Below are positions 44,701-54,638 of a stretch of 56,141 nucleotides of DNA, piece by piece. The first letter of the stretch is position 1. Each line of letters starts with the position of its first letter. Source of the DNA: Priapulus caudatus (taxonomy: Eukaryota > Priapulida > Priapulimorpha > Priapulimorphida > Priapulidae); contig NW_014577102.1 in assembly GCF_000485595.1 (NCBI RefSeq), positions 594,945-651,085 on the forward strand, read 5' to 3'. The notes under the pieces were generated by a model. The model ran no database searches, was not told the origin of the DNA, and saw only the letters and a program-made list of their open reading frames with translations. The position numbers and the translations under genes were made by a program.

Positions 44701-47700
44701 TAAACAGCAGCAAGAAATGTCACTACCGTTCACATCAATATGTGGCACGTCGCGAAATGGTCCTTCGATTCGGCTCGGGGCAGCGGTGTCGGCGAAGAAG
44801 AGCCAAATGGGTATCCGAGGATGATGTTGGAACTGCCTGCCAGAGTTGCTGATTTAGGTATGGTCTATTTTTAGTCATCGACTCGATAGCAGATTGGACT
44901 ATGGCACATTGTGTAGGTCGCTTAGCTCCACAATTAGTGCACAACAGGTTGTACATTTCGCACATGCGTTCTGACTGACCGCAGAAATTTTCATTGTTGA
45001 GGTGGTGTTGACGCCTGTTTTAGCGGATCTAGAGTTGCAAGACAGCATCTGGAGCGAAATGAAGGACAATACGGCAGCAGGAATCGTCCGGGTTTACGAA
45101 GGAAGCTTCGTGCTGACAGTTAACGATTGCCATCCGCGCATACAATTCTGAACAGGTTTTGGTGGTCAAGGCCATAAGTACCTTAGCTTATATATATATA
45201 GAGAGAAGCATTATTTAATAGTATACTAGATGCAAGCCAGTTTCACAACGAGGATAAGTTTAAGGTAACTAAATATATACTATTAATAAAACTATAATAG
45301 GAAATAGGTATATCAGAAGATATATAGGTAACATTCTAAGGTGTGCTTCTTTACTTCGTGAAATTAACGATTTTTGTGGCTTGTTCACTATCAGACATAA
45401 ACTTCAATTTCCTGAGTTACGCGTTAATATTATCAAAGCTATAAATACCTAGTGTACGAACGGAAAACATGAAAAATAGTGCGTCAATATTATGCTACTT
45501 TGCTGCGAGTCTTAGCAATATGTTTTATGGTATTGCAATTAAGCGCAATTCTTTTGCCTCTAAACAAGACCAACCCGCTGTCAAATTATACTCTTACGCT
45601 GAGACTACATACGTACTTCTATAGCTGAAACGATAGCCACACCCGCAAAAGGCGAAAGGATAGTGAATATGTGGAGGTGGAGGGCACCAGGAGGCCTGAG
45701 GGGAGGCCATGATTTTACGCTCCAATCATCTCGGCCTAGGAGTTTCGTAGAGACAAGCGGTTGGGGGTCTTATTTTTAGAGAGCAAAAGAAATGCTGTTA
45801 ATGCAATACCATGACACTTAGTCTAGAACGGCATACAAAGTGAATATATTGCCGTGAAATAGCACTATTTTCCGTTTTCCGTTGGTACACTCTAGGGTAT
45901 TTATATAGCTCTTGCATATTATGCATGACATGGTTTGAATTGCAATCCGGTGTTTAGTACGATAAAAATTTTGCGCCAGCCGCGGATTTACCGTTTTGCC
46001 CGCACACACCAGTGCCTGCGCGAAAGGGCTCGCTGCACGGCTTCGCGGTCGTCGGCGCTAGTGGGTGCTCCGGTGAAGCATGGAGGAATCCCCTGGGGAA
46101 GGATAACGATTACTCCATGCCTGGAAATGAGTATCTGATTGACTGAGAACACTGAGTCCTGTGGACACTGGCGCAGTGGAGGATGGACACCGCTACACGC
46201 TCTCCCTATACCAGGTTGTATTGCAGTTTGTTCATCCAGTGAAACCCTGACGTCGGTGCTAATTAGATTGTTATATCTCAATTTATGTAGTATCTAGATC
46301 AGTTGAGAATAGCAAGGAAGATTAGAAGTAACGATTTGCCGTGCACATATAATATTAATGTATGCGATGCCATCGGCAAAGACGCCGCTTCATTTTTCAG
46401 GTCAGATCAGACTCAGAATCAGTGAATTTTAGCGAGTCAGGAGTATGAGAGTAAGGTTAGGAGAGAATCAGATTGTTAAGAGTTGGAGACAACGTGACAT
46501 ATAATATAATCGTTATTGCCGGCATGCAATCGAAGCTGCTGCGCGTCATTTTTGTTAAACTCGCACAGTCAAGTTAGCAAACACGATAGTTATAAAGTGG
46601 TAGTCACGTACGTGTACGTTAAATCGTCTTGATCCAGTGAGAAGCGTTTGAAAGATTGCATTTTTTAAACATGCCACTGTTATCTTTTACTTGGGAAGAT
46701 GGCGACGCTCCCATCGGCTACAAATCAGGCACGGTACGATTCAGCGAGGGAACAAGCGCGACATCCAAGGGCGACGCCGCCGTCTGTTCCTCGACCAGGC
46801 ATCGAACGCGGGAGGGAAAGGCCGGGCTTCCTGTCGTCGCGGTGATGGAGGCGCGCCAAGGCGGGCGCCGGCGTGCACGATGCAGCGGACAAGATGGAGG
46901 CGGCGCCTGAGCGTTGCAGGGGGCTCTTCCTCTAGCGGAACTCACGAGAGTTTTCAGGCGGCTGTCATGTCTTGGGACGCAAGCCGACAATGAGCCGGCG
47001 AGTCAGCGCCGCGGATCGAAAAGCGCGAAATCCTAGAAGTGGCAATCCTGATTCGGGCGGAAAGTCGGTGGTGCCGCGTCGCCAGGCAGCGCCCTGCCGG
47101 GCTCGCGCCGATTGTCAACACGGTCATCCGCGTGGCATAAAGCGTGAGCTGAAGGGAGGAGGCCTGCCGAGCAGTGAGGCGGGCGGTCTCTCTCATGGAG
47201 GCAAGGGATATAACGACGACCGTCTTGGCCGCGGAGAGAAGCCCGGATGCGCGGAAGGCGTCCGGTGCTGATGCGCGTGCGAGAGCAGCCGTCAATGCAA
47301 TCTTCCTGCAGAAGCGCAGTAGATAGTCAATCTACTGCAGAGACGGAAGTACCACGCATACAGCGAAACATGCTGGTGGGGACGACTGCGCCATTCGTAG
47401 AGCAAACACGTTGTGATTCCAACACAGTAGGAGGGCGCCTTCTGTAATACGCATACTAGCGCAATATACAATTCGCATGCGGCTGACCACTACACACGGA
47501 ACCCCAACACGCCCACTGACGGTGGGGACGCGATGGTGGTGCCGATTACACCGGTGACGCCACGCACACGCGCAGTCTACCGACAGCCGCCGCGCATCGC
47601 ACGTAACGCGTGATCTCGCCGGTTTCGCACTAGGGGCGCCAGCGTTTGCCTCGATCGGCGCGGGTTAGAGCGTCGATCGGGGCGCGCATTTGTCTGCTGA

Positions 47701-50700
47701 CGAACAAGCGAACACTCGCAGCATTCTCGCGTCTCCGCCGCTGATTCGCGTAGGGGCAGGCGATCACGGTGGCCGGCTGCTGACTGATATCCGTGAGGAG
47801 GGAGGAGGCGAAGGGTGACGAGGAGGGCAGCTGAGATGCAACCACACTTACCTTAACGCCCGTGCCGAACAAACGCGAGAGCAATACGAAGGAAAACAAG
47901 CCAAGTATGGATTCGGTATTTATTTATTTCTTCTTATTTTTCTTGTTTATATATTATTTCGTATGTCCGCCGGATTTAAAAATATTTTTGAGCGTGTTGT
48001 GCATTCTGATAATGCTTGAATCATATTGAAGACTGACTTATCATAGTGCTTAGTATGTGGTCACTGTTTAAAGAAATGCGAGATGAAAGTTACATTAGAT
48101 AAAGGAAGGGTGGTAAAGTTGAAAGGCGTGATAAGTGTGAAGTAAATGAATTTATGCTCTTTTTACCAGAGTACTTTATTGTTTTGCAGTTGAATACACG
48201 AGAGAGTGACGCATGCACCAGGAAAGGAAAGCAACATCGTGACAAGGTGAAGTATTTTCTACAATCTAGAATAGTAGATTCGACCCATCATCGATTCATA
48301 CTCGATCGTTCGGTTGAAAGTGGCTCGTAACCAAGCTGCTTGTGTATATCAAAATCCATAATCGATTTCATCGGGGAAAAAGAAAAGAAATAAATGTAAA
48401 CTTGCAACAAGCAAACTGGAAAAGTGATGAGAATCAGAGACGTCATCGCTACGCTTATTACATGTTATCCTTTTTAACATACATGTATTATACAAACACG
48501 CTAGTAAAACAGGCTAAACAGCACATACATGCACACAGTACATGAAGACGTTACGACGCACACGCAGGCATTCAACACCCCGAGTAACCGATTGTAACCG
48601 ATCATCGGTTATTTGGGTCCAACCGATGATCGATTACTAAATTACAACCGATTGACAACACTAATGTAGAATATAGACCCACAGCTAATCCCATTTACAT
48701 ACGTGTTATTCTCTACTATGTCTGCTACTATTGTTAGAAAAATCGTTGATCTCGACTGTCTATCTTTCAACGCCGATAGTAGGTTAATTTTGCTATTAGC
48801 GTATCAAGCTGACTATAAGCTGATTGTTTGCAAATAAATCTTTCTCATAAATACCCCGTAACTCGGCCTGTGTTGGGCTACAACTAGCTATAAAGCCTGA
48901 GGAAGAGACATATGTTCTCGAAAGCTTGCAAAATACAAAATTGACACTTTCTATTTTTCTATATCATAATTTTCTATTCCTACATTGGTGTCTGTATGTT
49001 TTTACTTCTATTATATGTACATATATATATTATATATGTATAATGCAATAATGGTGCGTGTAATGCGAATCTCTCTCTCCTCGCTACAAGGTGCGAGAGC
49101 AGGCAGGCGGACACGCGTCGTCACCCCTAGCAACGTCAGCTCCTCTCCCGCGACAACCTCCAAACCCGAGGAGATGAAGCAGGAGAATCCACTCACCGCC
49201 AGCTCCTCCCCTTCGCCATCGCCCGCTGCGCCCCCCAGCACGGACGCGGCGGCGGGCGACCCCGCAGCGGCGGAACAAGTGAACATCGCGTACCTGGGTC
49301 CGCTGAGCGCGTCACTGCTCCTGCAGCTTCAGGCGGAGCTTGCGATGACGGGGAACAGTAGCGAGATGGCGTTCGCAGAGTACGCAAACCTCGGTGTCGT
49401 CTCACAGCTGTCCGCCGCCGTTCAAGAGGCGCCGCCTGGTATGAACGCCATAATGGCAGTGCCCCCTGGTGGGAACTTCGTAGAGGAAGCGCGCGAGGCG
49501 CAGGCGGGTACCAGCGGGAAGGCTAGGTCAGGTAAACGGAGGAAACGAACGAGAACGGGCTCTGAGGAGGAGGAGGAGGAGCCAGTGAGGGGGAAACGCG
49601 AGAAGAAATCGAAGAAGCTCGCACAGGCTTCTCTAAAACAGGGGAAGAAGATGAAGGGGTGAGTGAACGAAGGGTGAACCCCGTTCTAATACTGCTGCAT
49701 GCTGTGAACGTGGGTGCCACACCTATTGAGCTGTGAAATACTAAATAATAGAACAAAAATCTTTATCACGCTTATGTATCTTTAGGTCTCTTTTTTTTAT
49801 TATTATTATTTATTAATTTATTAATTATTTAGTATATTATTATTAATTTCCTCTTTATTTATCATTTATTTAATTGAGCTGTGATATAATAGAGCAAAAT
49901 TTATTAAATTTATTTATTTGGTGCTTAGGTTGTCTCATCAGGGTGGTTAAAGTACAGGTTTAAACATTGTTCAACTGTCTCACCTGTGTCATCAAAATCT
50001 TCATGTTTAACAGTAGCAATGTCAATTGTCACTGTTTTATCTTTCCTATATTTCATAAATAATGGCGTTTGCTTTTGCACTGGCAGAAAAAAGAAAAAGT
50101 TAGTAAAGCCGAGCAAGAAGCAATGTAAGCAGAAGTCATTGATACCAGCAGAGAAACAAGTGAGCAATATGCCCGCTGATACCAGGTATTTTAAAACTAT
50201 ACAAATATGCGTGTGTACGTGTACGTGTGTGTGTGCGTGCATACGTGTACATGCACAGATTGATATTTATTGTGATTATCATGATACACATGATGCCATT
50301 TAGGAGGAAAAATTGTTTCATAAGCATCATCAGCATTCTCTGGAATTGTGATTACAAAATTGGTGTGTGTAATAATTATTTTTAGTATTTGTATACACGT
50401 GTTCAGAAACACTGGGTTTTATCTGTTTTGTGGGTGATGGCTAGTGTATGCCATCTATGTAGATTGAAATAGGCTATTAGTGTGTGAAATCGCTTTTCTC
50501 ACTTTAAAAATAAATGTCTCGACGGGATAATAAGTGTAATAAGTATAATGTGTAAATAAAGTAGAACGTTTGTTGCATTTTGCAGTGCTCATTCAGCAGA
50601 ACCCATAAAAAGCGATAGCAGGGCAACCGATGAGGGTTGCGGTGTCGATCTGGAATGTACGTATGTAATAATTCATCCTTGCACATCTTGTATGCAGTGA

Positions 50701-53700
50701 CACAGAAATATTTCCATGTAATGTTTATTTGTTATTAGTTATAATATATATATATATATATATATGTGTAATTCTTTATTCTTTTTTTTTGTTTAGGTCT
50801 CCGCTCGTACCTGTGTGGAGGGGTTCCAATTAAGTATTGTGGTCATACAGGAGCTGTGATGGATCTTCAGGTAATTAGAAAATAATTTATTTATTATGTG
50901 TGAAATCAGGAATACATCAGGACATATTAATGACATAAAACTAGGGGATTATGACTGTGACAAACTCTAAAGAGAATTACCAAAAAACGAAACTAGACGA
51001 AAAGTAGTTCAGGTGAAAAAAGTGTCGTGGAATTTTCTAGATCTATGAAGATGCTGAGCTGATGAAAGCATTTCTCATCACTTGTTCCGGAGACCGCACT
51101 GCCCTGCGATTTGACCTAGTGGTAAGTACAGGTGTAGTGATAATAGCATATATATTATCACACCCATGTCACGAGAAAGCCTTATAAAAAGTGTATATCT
51201 ATTAAGAATATTTTTTTATATATTTCAAATTTTTAATAGCACAAGTTAACTTACTGGTTTGTGATCATCAATGCACACGTGCATGCACAATGGCATAGTC
51301 TGTGCGTGTGTGTCCCTTTCCTGCACGGTCATTGATGTAATTATAGAGTGGTCAGTGTTTGAACATCTACGGGGAACATAGCAAGGCCGTCACTTCCATA
51401 TACCTCGCGTGCGCACAGAAGACAACGAAGATGAGGCTTTACACGGGCTGCCTGGACGAGACACTCCGATGCTTCGATGTCGAGGTACGTGTTAAGTCGT
51501 CGGACTGAAACTCGTTCTTAAAATTGCCTTCAGGTCATCATATATATATCATATTATCATCATATATATATATATATTTATATATAGTAACAAATTGTTT
51601 ACTATATATGAGTATGGCCTCGAAGTACTCGAAAGTATTGGGATACATATTATATATATTATCTTTTTGTCTGTGTATCGCAATACATATCATATCGTGA
51701 CCTTAGGGTATCTTAACACCTCTAGTAACTAAGTACTAATAGGAACGAAGTCGTAGTAAGTAACTATACAAGTAAGTAGTAGTATACTACTAGTAAGTAG
51801 TATAAGTACCAGTAAGTACTAATCCGTGTACGTTTGCACGTCGGATGCTATTTTGGTGAGTGTTGCATTGAGTGAAGCCCTCGCGGTGTTTCAGAGTGGG
51901 AAGCTGATGAAGCAGCTTCGCGTGGGAGAGAGGATTCACGCGATGTGTGGCAATAGCTTTCTGGGAAATATCTACCTGGGACTTGCAAACGGTCACGTAC
52001 TGCACGTGAAAATGAAGGTGAGCGACTGACTGTACTGTTCACCACATGCTAATACTGGATTTCAGTACTAGACTTATGTTCATTCGTGTAGTCACTATGT
52101 GGGGATTAATACTGCATTGTTGTTACAGTCCTGTATATAAGGCTCAGTCAAAGAAAACTTCCTTCCCAAAAGTATCCTGACAGGATGTCCATTCTATGAA
52201 CAGGAATGGAATGAACAGGAACAGGAATGGACAGATGTCCATTCTATAGTATGGTCCATATATTTATTGTATAGTTGCCACTGAACAATCAAAAGTGTCT
52301 TAAGTCAGATGTATCATGTCTGTTCTGTAAAAGGTGATCTACTGGCAGGTTTGACTGTACTACAAAGATAGCTCGGGTTTTTGTCGACAATAACAGGTAG
52401 CTACTGGTGCTGTGCGCACGAATATGAAAATATACATGTATCGCGCGATGCTGCGTGCACAACCCACGTAACACGGGAGGGAAGGGGTTTCTCACTAGAC
52501 TGTGTACCCGGTGTTAACAAACGTTTTTTCGGACCCCGTTGATGTTAAGATGCTGCTGCTGTTACAGACGGGCAAGGTGGTTGACGATTGGCCGTGCTCC
52601 ACGCGCGTCATATGTTGCCTAGCAACGGCTCGGGAGGGCTCGCGTCACCTCGTTGTCATCGCATCCTTCGACAAGTCGATCACTCTGCGCGACGCGACGA
52701 CGGGGCTCTTCCTGCGCATGCTCAACGGACACAAGAACATCCCTATATCGCTCGTGGTAAGGCTGTCGATCGGTTATTCAACGGTGACTCTCAGGCCAGG
52801 CTGGCTGGCTCAATATACTGTTGCGATGCATCTCATTATGCTAGAAGGCTTGCAGTGAAATGAAGGCTGCCAGAGATTTGTGAAGATCCTTGAGAGCAGT
52901 GTGAATTGCCTTCAGGAAGCATTTAATACTGCCAGTAATTATCATAGCGACAGGTGTATGTTGTCTTTACCTTACACTGCTTGCATGTCACTATGCAGTC
53001 TAGTTAAAGCATTTAATACTGCCATTAGTTGATCATAGCAACAGATATATGTTTTCTTTCCCTCGAATTTATACTAAGTTAATTGTTAATTGCCTGTATT
53101 TGCTCGATTAGTGTACCATGGATGTTATCAGGGGTGAATAATGAGAAATTGTTCATTATTCCCCCTCTGATTTTATGTTTGTCGACTATAACCTGTGGTT
53201 TGTGCTTTGCTGTAGGTTGCAAGCCAGAAGGTGCTCAGTACAGCTGGAGATGGGAGAGTGCTAGTTCACGACCTCTACGTAAGTATCATAGCTGGCTTTA
53301 TATTAGTGGATATACAAAGTCAGCATTACGTACTTATAGTAAGTAATGTTGGATTTATTAACTAATGTACGGTTTCATTTTGGCTGTCACATTCTATTTT
53401 CTATGCACTTTATCATGAATCAGTCTATAGTGTTGATAGGCATGGCGTGCACGTGTTTCATTGAAGCTACAGTTTTTTGCTCAGCTGACAAAGTCAGATG
53501 CAGCTTGTAGAATCGCATGAATGTCCGTCCGTGAGTCCGTCCGTTTGTCAACAGTTATGGCACCCGCTCGACGTACGGTTTTGATATTTGGAACGTTGGG
53601 GGGGTTGGGTGGGGGAGAGGGGGGAAATCGCGAAAAGGACTCGGTTTGTGGGTTATGGGTCAAAGGTCAAAGTGTGTCAATGGAGGGGGAATATTTCCCC

Positions 53701-54638
53701 CTTAACTTAAGGTATAGGAGGAAATACGGAATTGCGGCACAAATCTCAACGGCTTGACCTACGCTTTTAATATTCGATGTATAGTGTGATGGGGAGGAAA
53801 CCCATCACCAGCGCGAAATTGGAGGTCACAGGTCAAAGGGCAGTGGGGGAAAGGTCAGATATCAGACATTTTCTGAGGACATGGTCTAACGGACCGAGTG
53901 AAAAACTTTTTTGTTTCAGCGCTGACCTACCATTTTTATCACTTTATTGAAAGGACCATGAAATTTGCTTTCCGCTGACGTGCGAGAGAGTAAGTGTCTG
54001 ATAACCTGTTGACCCTCAAGAGGAGAGGTCAACACGGATTTATTGACTGTTAACAAAGGACTGAACTGCTTTTGCTATTAGAACCCACTCCAACCCCCCC
54101 TCCCCTCTCCCACCCTCCTCCCACCACCACCACTACGCTCGCGCTCAACGCATATCCATGATAACATGTTAATATAGTGAAGTCATTAAAGTTACACAGC
54201 TGTATCTTTATTACTGTACTACCAGTATGGCAGAGCCTATCATAGATTTTATATCTGTATTAGTAGTATCCTAGATATATGCTCTGGGCGCGAACGCGGT
54301 GGCGGGAGGGCGCACTTGATTCGGTTGCCAGTGAGTTTATCAGAAGAATACCCGGCTACAGTACACGTCAGTTGAGCGCTGTCGCTCTGCGGCACTTGTT
54401 ATTGGTTAAGAACAGAAGTGGTGCGAGTCTATGGGGTGATTAGTTGTTAGGTTGTGGCTGTAGATGGAGCCACATTAGCTGTTCGTTTTTTTCATGCAGC
54501 CTTTACACGTCGTTTCAGACTGGTGACCTTGAGAAAGTCTTGAAGAACAAGATTGGTTCTGCAAGGCGGGTGAAAGAAAAGAACGGCCATCTGTGGTCAT
54601 GTGACCAGGATGGGCTCGTTTCCTGCCACGATATCAGT
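31849..54638 (+). CDS. ZNF106: Zinc finger protein 106 ortholog, 3' end outside window (gene span)
   Basis: Eighteen plus-strand exons chain in phase into about 1,750 residues. Domain order: two N-terminal C2H2 fingers with H-x5-H spacing (CEICHVNF...HTWSFLHH; CTLCKNV...HLEEARH); a long basic, disordered region; the KxxLPRFxIxM motif (MSLPRFNIN) known from vertebrate ZNF106; a coiled coil; a Lys-rich stretch; and six WD40 repeats with TxxxD...D cores such as LYTGCLDETLRCFD. Human ZNF106 has about 1,880 residues and ends with a seventh WD repeat and two more fingers, which must lie beyond 56,141. In vertebrates the protein is nuclear, binds RNA (GGGGCC repeats) and is needed for neuromuscular upkeep; this is family knowledge, not seen here. 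The intron between exons 8 and 9 is inflated by the noisy duplicate at 39-48.3 kb. Confidence 0.93.
32187..32245 (+). CDS. ZNF106: ZNF106 exon 2 (second half of zinc finger 1)
   Basis: Acceptor acattttag, donor gtaggt. Phase 0 to 2. It encodes DFQEHTWSFLHHIKIEKKN plus a split Lys. EHTWSFLHH aligns with EHMRSMLHH of vertebrate ZNF106 and supplies the His pair. The exon is only 59 nt long. Confidence 0.85.
32486..32641 (+). CDS. ZNF106: ZNF106 exon 3 (zinc finger 2)
   Basis: Acceptor gatgacag, donor gtatgc. Phase 2 to 2. It encodes GLKHRCTLCKNVSSTLKDYN then SHLEEARHGKALLQLRK. C-x2-C-x12-H-x5-H spacing is complete, as in finger 2 of ZNF106. Confidence 0.9.
32690..32742. repeat. (TA)n microsatellite
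   Basis: About 24 TA units in the ZNF106 intron between exons 3 and 4. The noisy duplicate breaks off at the matching place before its N gap. Confidence 0.9.
33021..34692 (+). CDS. ZNF106: ZNF106 exon 4 (large disordered exon)
   Basis: Acceptor ttgctttcag, donor gttggt. Phase 2 to 0, 557 residues. The N-terminal part is rich in Trp/Gly/Asn/Arg (for example NSADRGRGWGNAASKHSLSW), like the W-G-rich region after the fingers in vertebrates. The rest is Lys/Glu/Arg-rich and ends PVTKAELMKMV...RMQLTHFVK. A 36-residue unit is repeated inside (33,757 and 33,865). Frames on the other strand through this exon are shadows. Confidence 0.9.
35196..35638 (+). CDS. ZNF106: ZNF106 exon 5 (LPRF motif; apparent one-base deletion)
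   Basis: Acceptor aattacag, donor gtttgt. It encodes MSLPRFNINMGTSEMVL near its start, matching the LPRFxIEM block of vertebrate ZNF106. The frame hits TAG at 35,427-35,429, then continues one frame over through PQQVVHFAHAFLNAPEIFIV to the donor. The noisy duplicate reads CAATTAG (44,931-44,937) where this copy reads CAATAG; with that base the exon has 148 codons and phase 0 at both ends. The alternative is a 74-nt intron (35,356-35,429), which also keeps phase. Confidence 0.8.
35890..36726. mobile_element. Inverted repeat with ~270-bp arms in ZNF106 intron
   Basis: AGAGCTAATAAATACCTAGA near 35,900 runs as an inverted complement ending near 36,724, and the arms meet again at GGCGAGAAGGATAGTGAATA (about 36,460). 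A roughly 300-bp spacer separates the arms. The noisy duplicate (45,420-45,960) has both outer arms but lacks most of the centre. Confidence 0.65.
36809..36995 (+). CDS. ZNF106: ZNF106 exon 6
   Basis: Acceptor cacacaccag, donor gttgta. Phase 0 to 1, 62 residues. Ala/Arg-rich start (VALARARAPAAAVAAVGVSV), then acidic MEDPGEDNDYSMLDEYLMME. The region is variable in the family. Confidence 0.8.
37060..37345 (+). repeat. Tandem duplication, two ~140-bp units, in ZNF106 intron
   Basis: GACAACGTGACATATAATAT, GGCATGC or CGACATGCC, and AATCGAAAG...CGCGTCATTTT occur in the same order at about 37,120-37,185 and 37,270-37,335. They are separated by GATCAGATCAGATCAG. Confidence 0.65.
37467..38617 (+). 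CDS. ZNF106: ZNF106 exon 7 (disordered region, start of coiled coil)
   Basis: Acceptor gttatcttttag, donor gtattt. Phase 1 to 0, 383 codons. Mostly low-complexity, Ser/Thr/Ala/Gly-rich; it ends with a charged helix (MISVEEEEAKEERRAAEMHH, then LNAVLKQTEEAIRENKAKMD). This matches the vertebrate segment that begins LREEELSKSL. Opposite-strand frames are shadows. Confidence 0.88.
38889..38940 (+). CDS. ZNF106: ZNF106 exon 8 (coiled coil)
   Basis: Acceptor ttttgccag, donor gtgagt. Phase 0 to 1. It encodes LIQRESELHQERKQIVQ, continuing the coiled coil. The phase-1 end joins perfectly to the exon at 49,091. Confidence 0.85.
38966..39076 (+). repeat. 47-bp direct repeat at the junction with the noisy copy
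   Basis: AGTGATGTCACGATCATCGA through GGTTGAACAGTG occurs at 38,966-39,012 and again at 39,030-39,076. Immediately after the second copy the sequence switches to the intergenic repeat block. This marks the left edge of the suspected misassembly. Confidence 0.8.
39077..40769 (+). other. Second copy of intergenic repeat block (clean part)
   Basis: 39,077-39,960 matches 26,875-27,980 with fewer indels than the copy at 12.4 kb. 39,964-40,765 matches 13,335-14,136 without visible difference. No gene in it. Confidence 0.65.
40770..44467 (+). other. Noisy duplicate of 29.3-32.7 kb, including ZNF106 exons 1-3
   Basis: In order it repeats the upstream block, the CAGGG element (42,088-42,480), ZNF106 exon 1 (about 43,427-43,485), the exon 2 region (about 43,800-43,880) and exon 3 (about 44,196-44,400). 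One-base insertions occur roughly every 10-20 bases in both coding and non-coding parts. That uniform, indel-dominated pattern is typical of raw long reads rather than decay. Confidence 0.75.
44468..44492. other. Assembly gap (25 N)
   Basis: It replaces the equivalent of about 32.7-35.0 kb (exon 4 and the TA microsatellite) in the noisy duplicate. Confidence 1.
44493..48335 (+). other. Noisy duplicate of 35.0-39.0 kb, including ZNF106 exons 5-8
   Basis: Copies of exon 5 (about 44,690-45,165), exon 6 (46,012-46,215), exon 7 (46,698-47,915) and exon 8 (48,187-48,247) follow in order, each broken by many single-base indels. The sequence rejoins unique DNA just after GGCTCG(T)AACCAAGC. It is not a functional second gene segment. 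A genuine tandem duplication that decayed is possible but less likely, because introns and exons are equally damaged. Confidence 0.75.
48336..49090. other. ZNF106 intron, unique sequence
   Basis: Intron leading to exon 9. It contains palindromic words (AACCGATCATCGGTT at about 48,596) and CCTGAGGAAGAGACATATGT near 48,898. No exon is needed here. Confidence 0.5.
49091..49658 (+). CDS. ZNF106: ZNF106 exon 9 (Ser/Pro-, then Lys-rich)
   Basis: Acceptor cgctacaag, donor gtgagt. Phase 1 to 2, 188 codons plus split ends. It starts ARAGRRTRVVTPSNVSSSPA and ends in a basic tract (GKRRKRTRTGSEEEEEEPV, then REKKSKK) that looks like a nuclear localisation signal. Vertebrate ZNF106 also has KKKRR-type basic clusters between the coiled coil and the WD domain. 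Confidence 0.85.
50087..50185 (+). CDS. ZNF106: ZNF106 exon 10 (Lys-rich)
   Basis: Acceptor cactggcag, donor gtattt. Phase 2 to 2. It encodes KKKKLVKPSKKQCKQKSLIP, then AEKQVSNMPADT. It resembles the GSKKKKKLRKKKSLR segment of the vertebrate protein. Confidence 0.78.
50586..50656 (+). CDS. ZNF106: ZNF106 exon 11
   Basis: Acceptor gcattttgcag, donor gtacgt. Phase 2 to 1. It encodes AHSAEPIKSDSRATDEGCGV DLE, a linker before the WD domain. Confidence 0.75.
50797..50870 (+). CDS. ZNF106: ZNF106 exon 12 (start of WD repeat 1)
   Basis: Acceptor ttttgtttag, donor gtaatt. Phase 1 to 0. It encodes LRSYLCGGVPIKYCGHTGAV, then MDLQ. YCGHTGAVMDLQ aligns with FEGHQAAVNAIQ of vertebrate WD repeat 1. Confidence 0.85.
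51041..51121 (+). CDS. ZNF106: ZNF106 exon 13 (WD repeat 1)
   Basis: Acceptor attttctag, donor gtaagt. Phase 0 to 0. It encodes 27 residues including FLITCSGDRTALRFDLV, matching LLYTCSADKTVRVYNLV. Confidence 0.88.
51347..51484 (+). CDS. ZNF106: ZNF106 exon 14 (WD repeat 2)
   Basis: Acceptor taattatag, donor gtacgt. Phase 0 to 0, 46 residues. SGQCLNIYGEHSKAVTSIYL, then LYTGCLDETLRCFDVE, matches the LYTGSSDHTIRCYNV repeat. Confidence 0.92.
51895..52017 (+). CDS. ZNF106: ZNF106 exon 15 (WD repeat 3)
   Basis: Acceptor ggtgtttcag, donor gtgagc. Phase 0 to 0, 41 residues beginning SGKLMKQLRVGERIHAMCGN. IYLGLANGHVLHV aligns with LYAGLANGTVVTF. Confidence 0.92.
52568..52756 (+). CDS. ZNF106: ZNF106 exon 16 (WD repeat 4)
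   Basis: Acceptor gctgttacag, donor gtaagg. Phase 0 to 0, 63 residues. CCLATAREGSRHLVVIASFD, then SITLRDATTGLFLRMLNGHK, is nearly collinear with [20 protein letters not shown] and following residues in vertebrates. This is the best conserved stretch in the window. Confidence 0.95.
53134..53171. mobile_element. 38-bp hairpin with hAT-like ends
   Basis: CAGGGGTGAATAATGA is mirrored by TCATTATTCCCCCTCTG with about a 6-base loop. It resembles the hairpin at 3,488-3,558 (CAGGAGTGAATAATA), so both may belong to one family. It sits 45 bases before exon 17. Confidence 0.45.
53216..53278 (+). CDS. ZNF106: ZNF106 exon 17 (WD repeat 5)
   Basis: Acceptor tttgctgtag, donor gtaagt. Phase 0 to 0. It encodes VASQKVLSTAGDGRVLVHDL plus Y, matching the [20 protein letters not shown] repeat. 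Confidence 0.87.
53279..54518. other. ZNF106 intron between exons 17 and 18
   Basis: GC-richer than other introns. A purine-rich part at 53,590-53,900 contains GTTATGGGTCAAAGGTCAAA and a related GGAGGTCACAGGTCAAAGGG. No exon or transposon is recognised. Confidence 0.45.
54519..54638 (+). CDS. ZNF106: ZNF106 exon 18 (WD repeat 6), last exon in window
   Basis: Acceptor cgtcgtttcag, donor gtaagc. Phase 0 to 0, 40 residues: TGDLEKVLKNKIGSARRVKE, then LWSCDQDGLVSCHDIS. It matches the TGELVRIYKGHNHAV...ACLDKFVRVYEL repeat. The seventh repeat and the terminal zinc fingers are not in the window. Confidence 0.87.

Noticed and set aside
44493-48335. ZNF106 pseudogene or functional second set of exons 5-8
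   Set aside because: Damage is evenly spread over exons and introns and consists mainly of one-base indels, which points to sequencing error rather than decay or function.
48890-48960. CCTGAGGAAGAGACATATGT...CGAAAGCTTGC as the tail of a reverse-transcriptase retroelement
   Set aside because: The motif resembles sequences next to some retroelements, but there is no coding remnant nearby and I cannot confirm the resemblance without a search.
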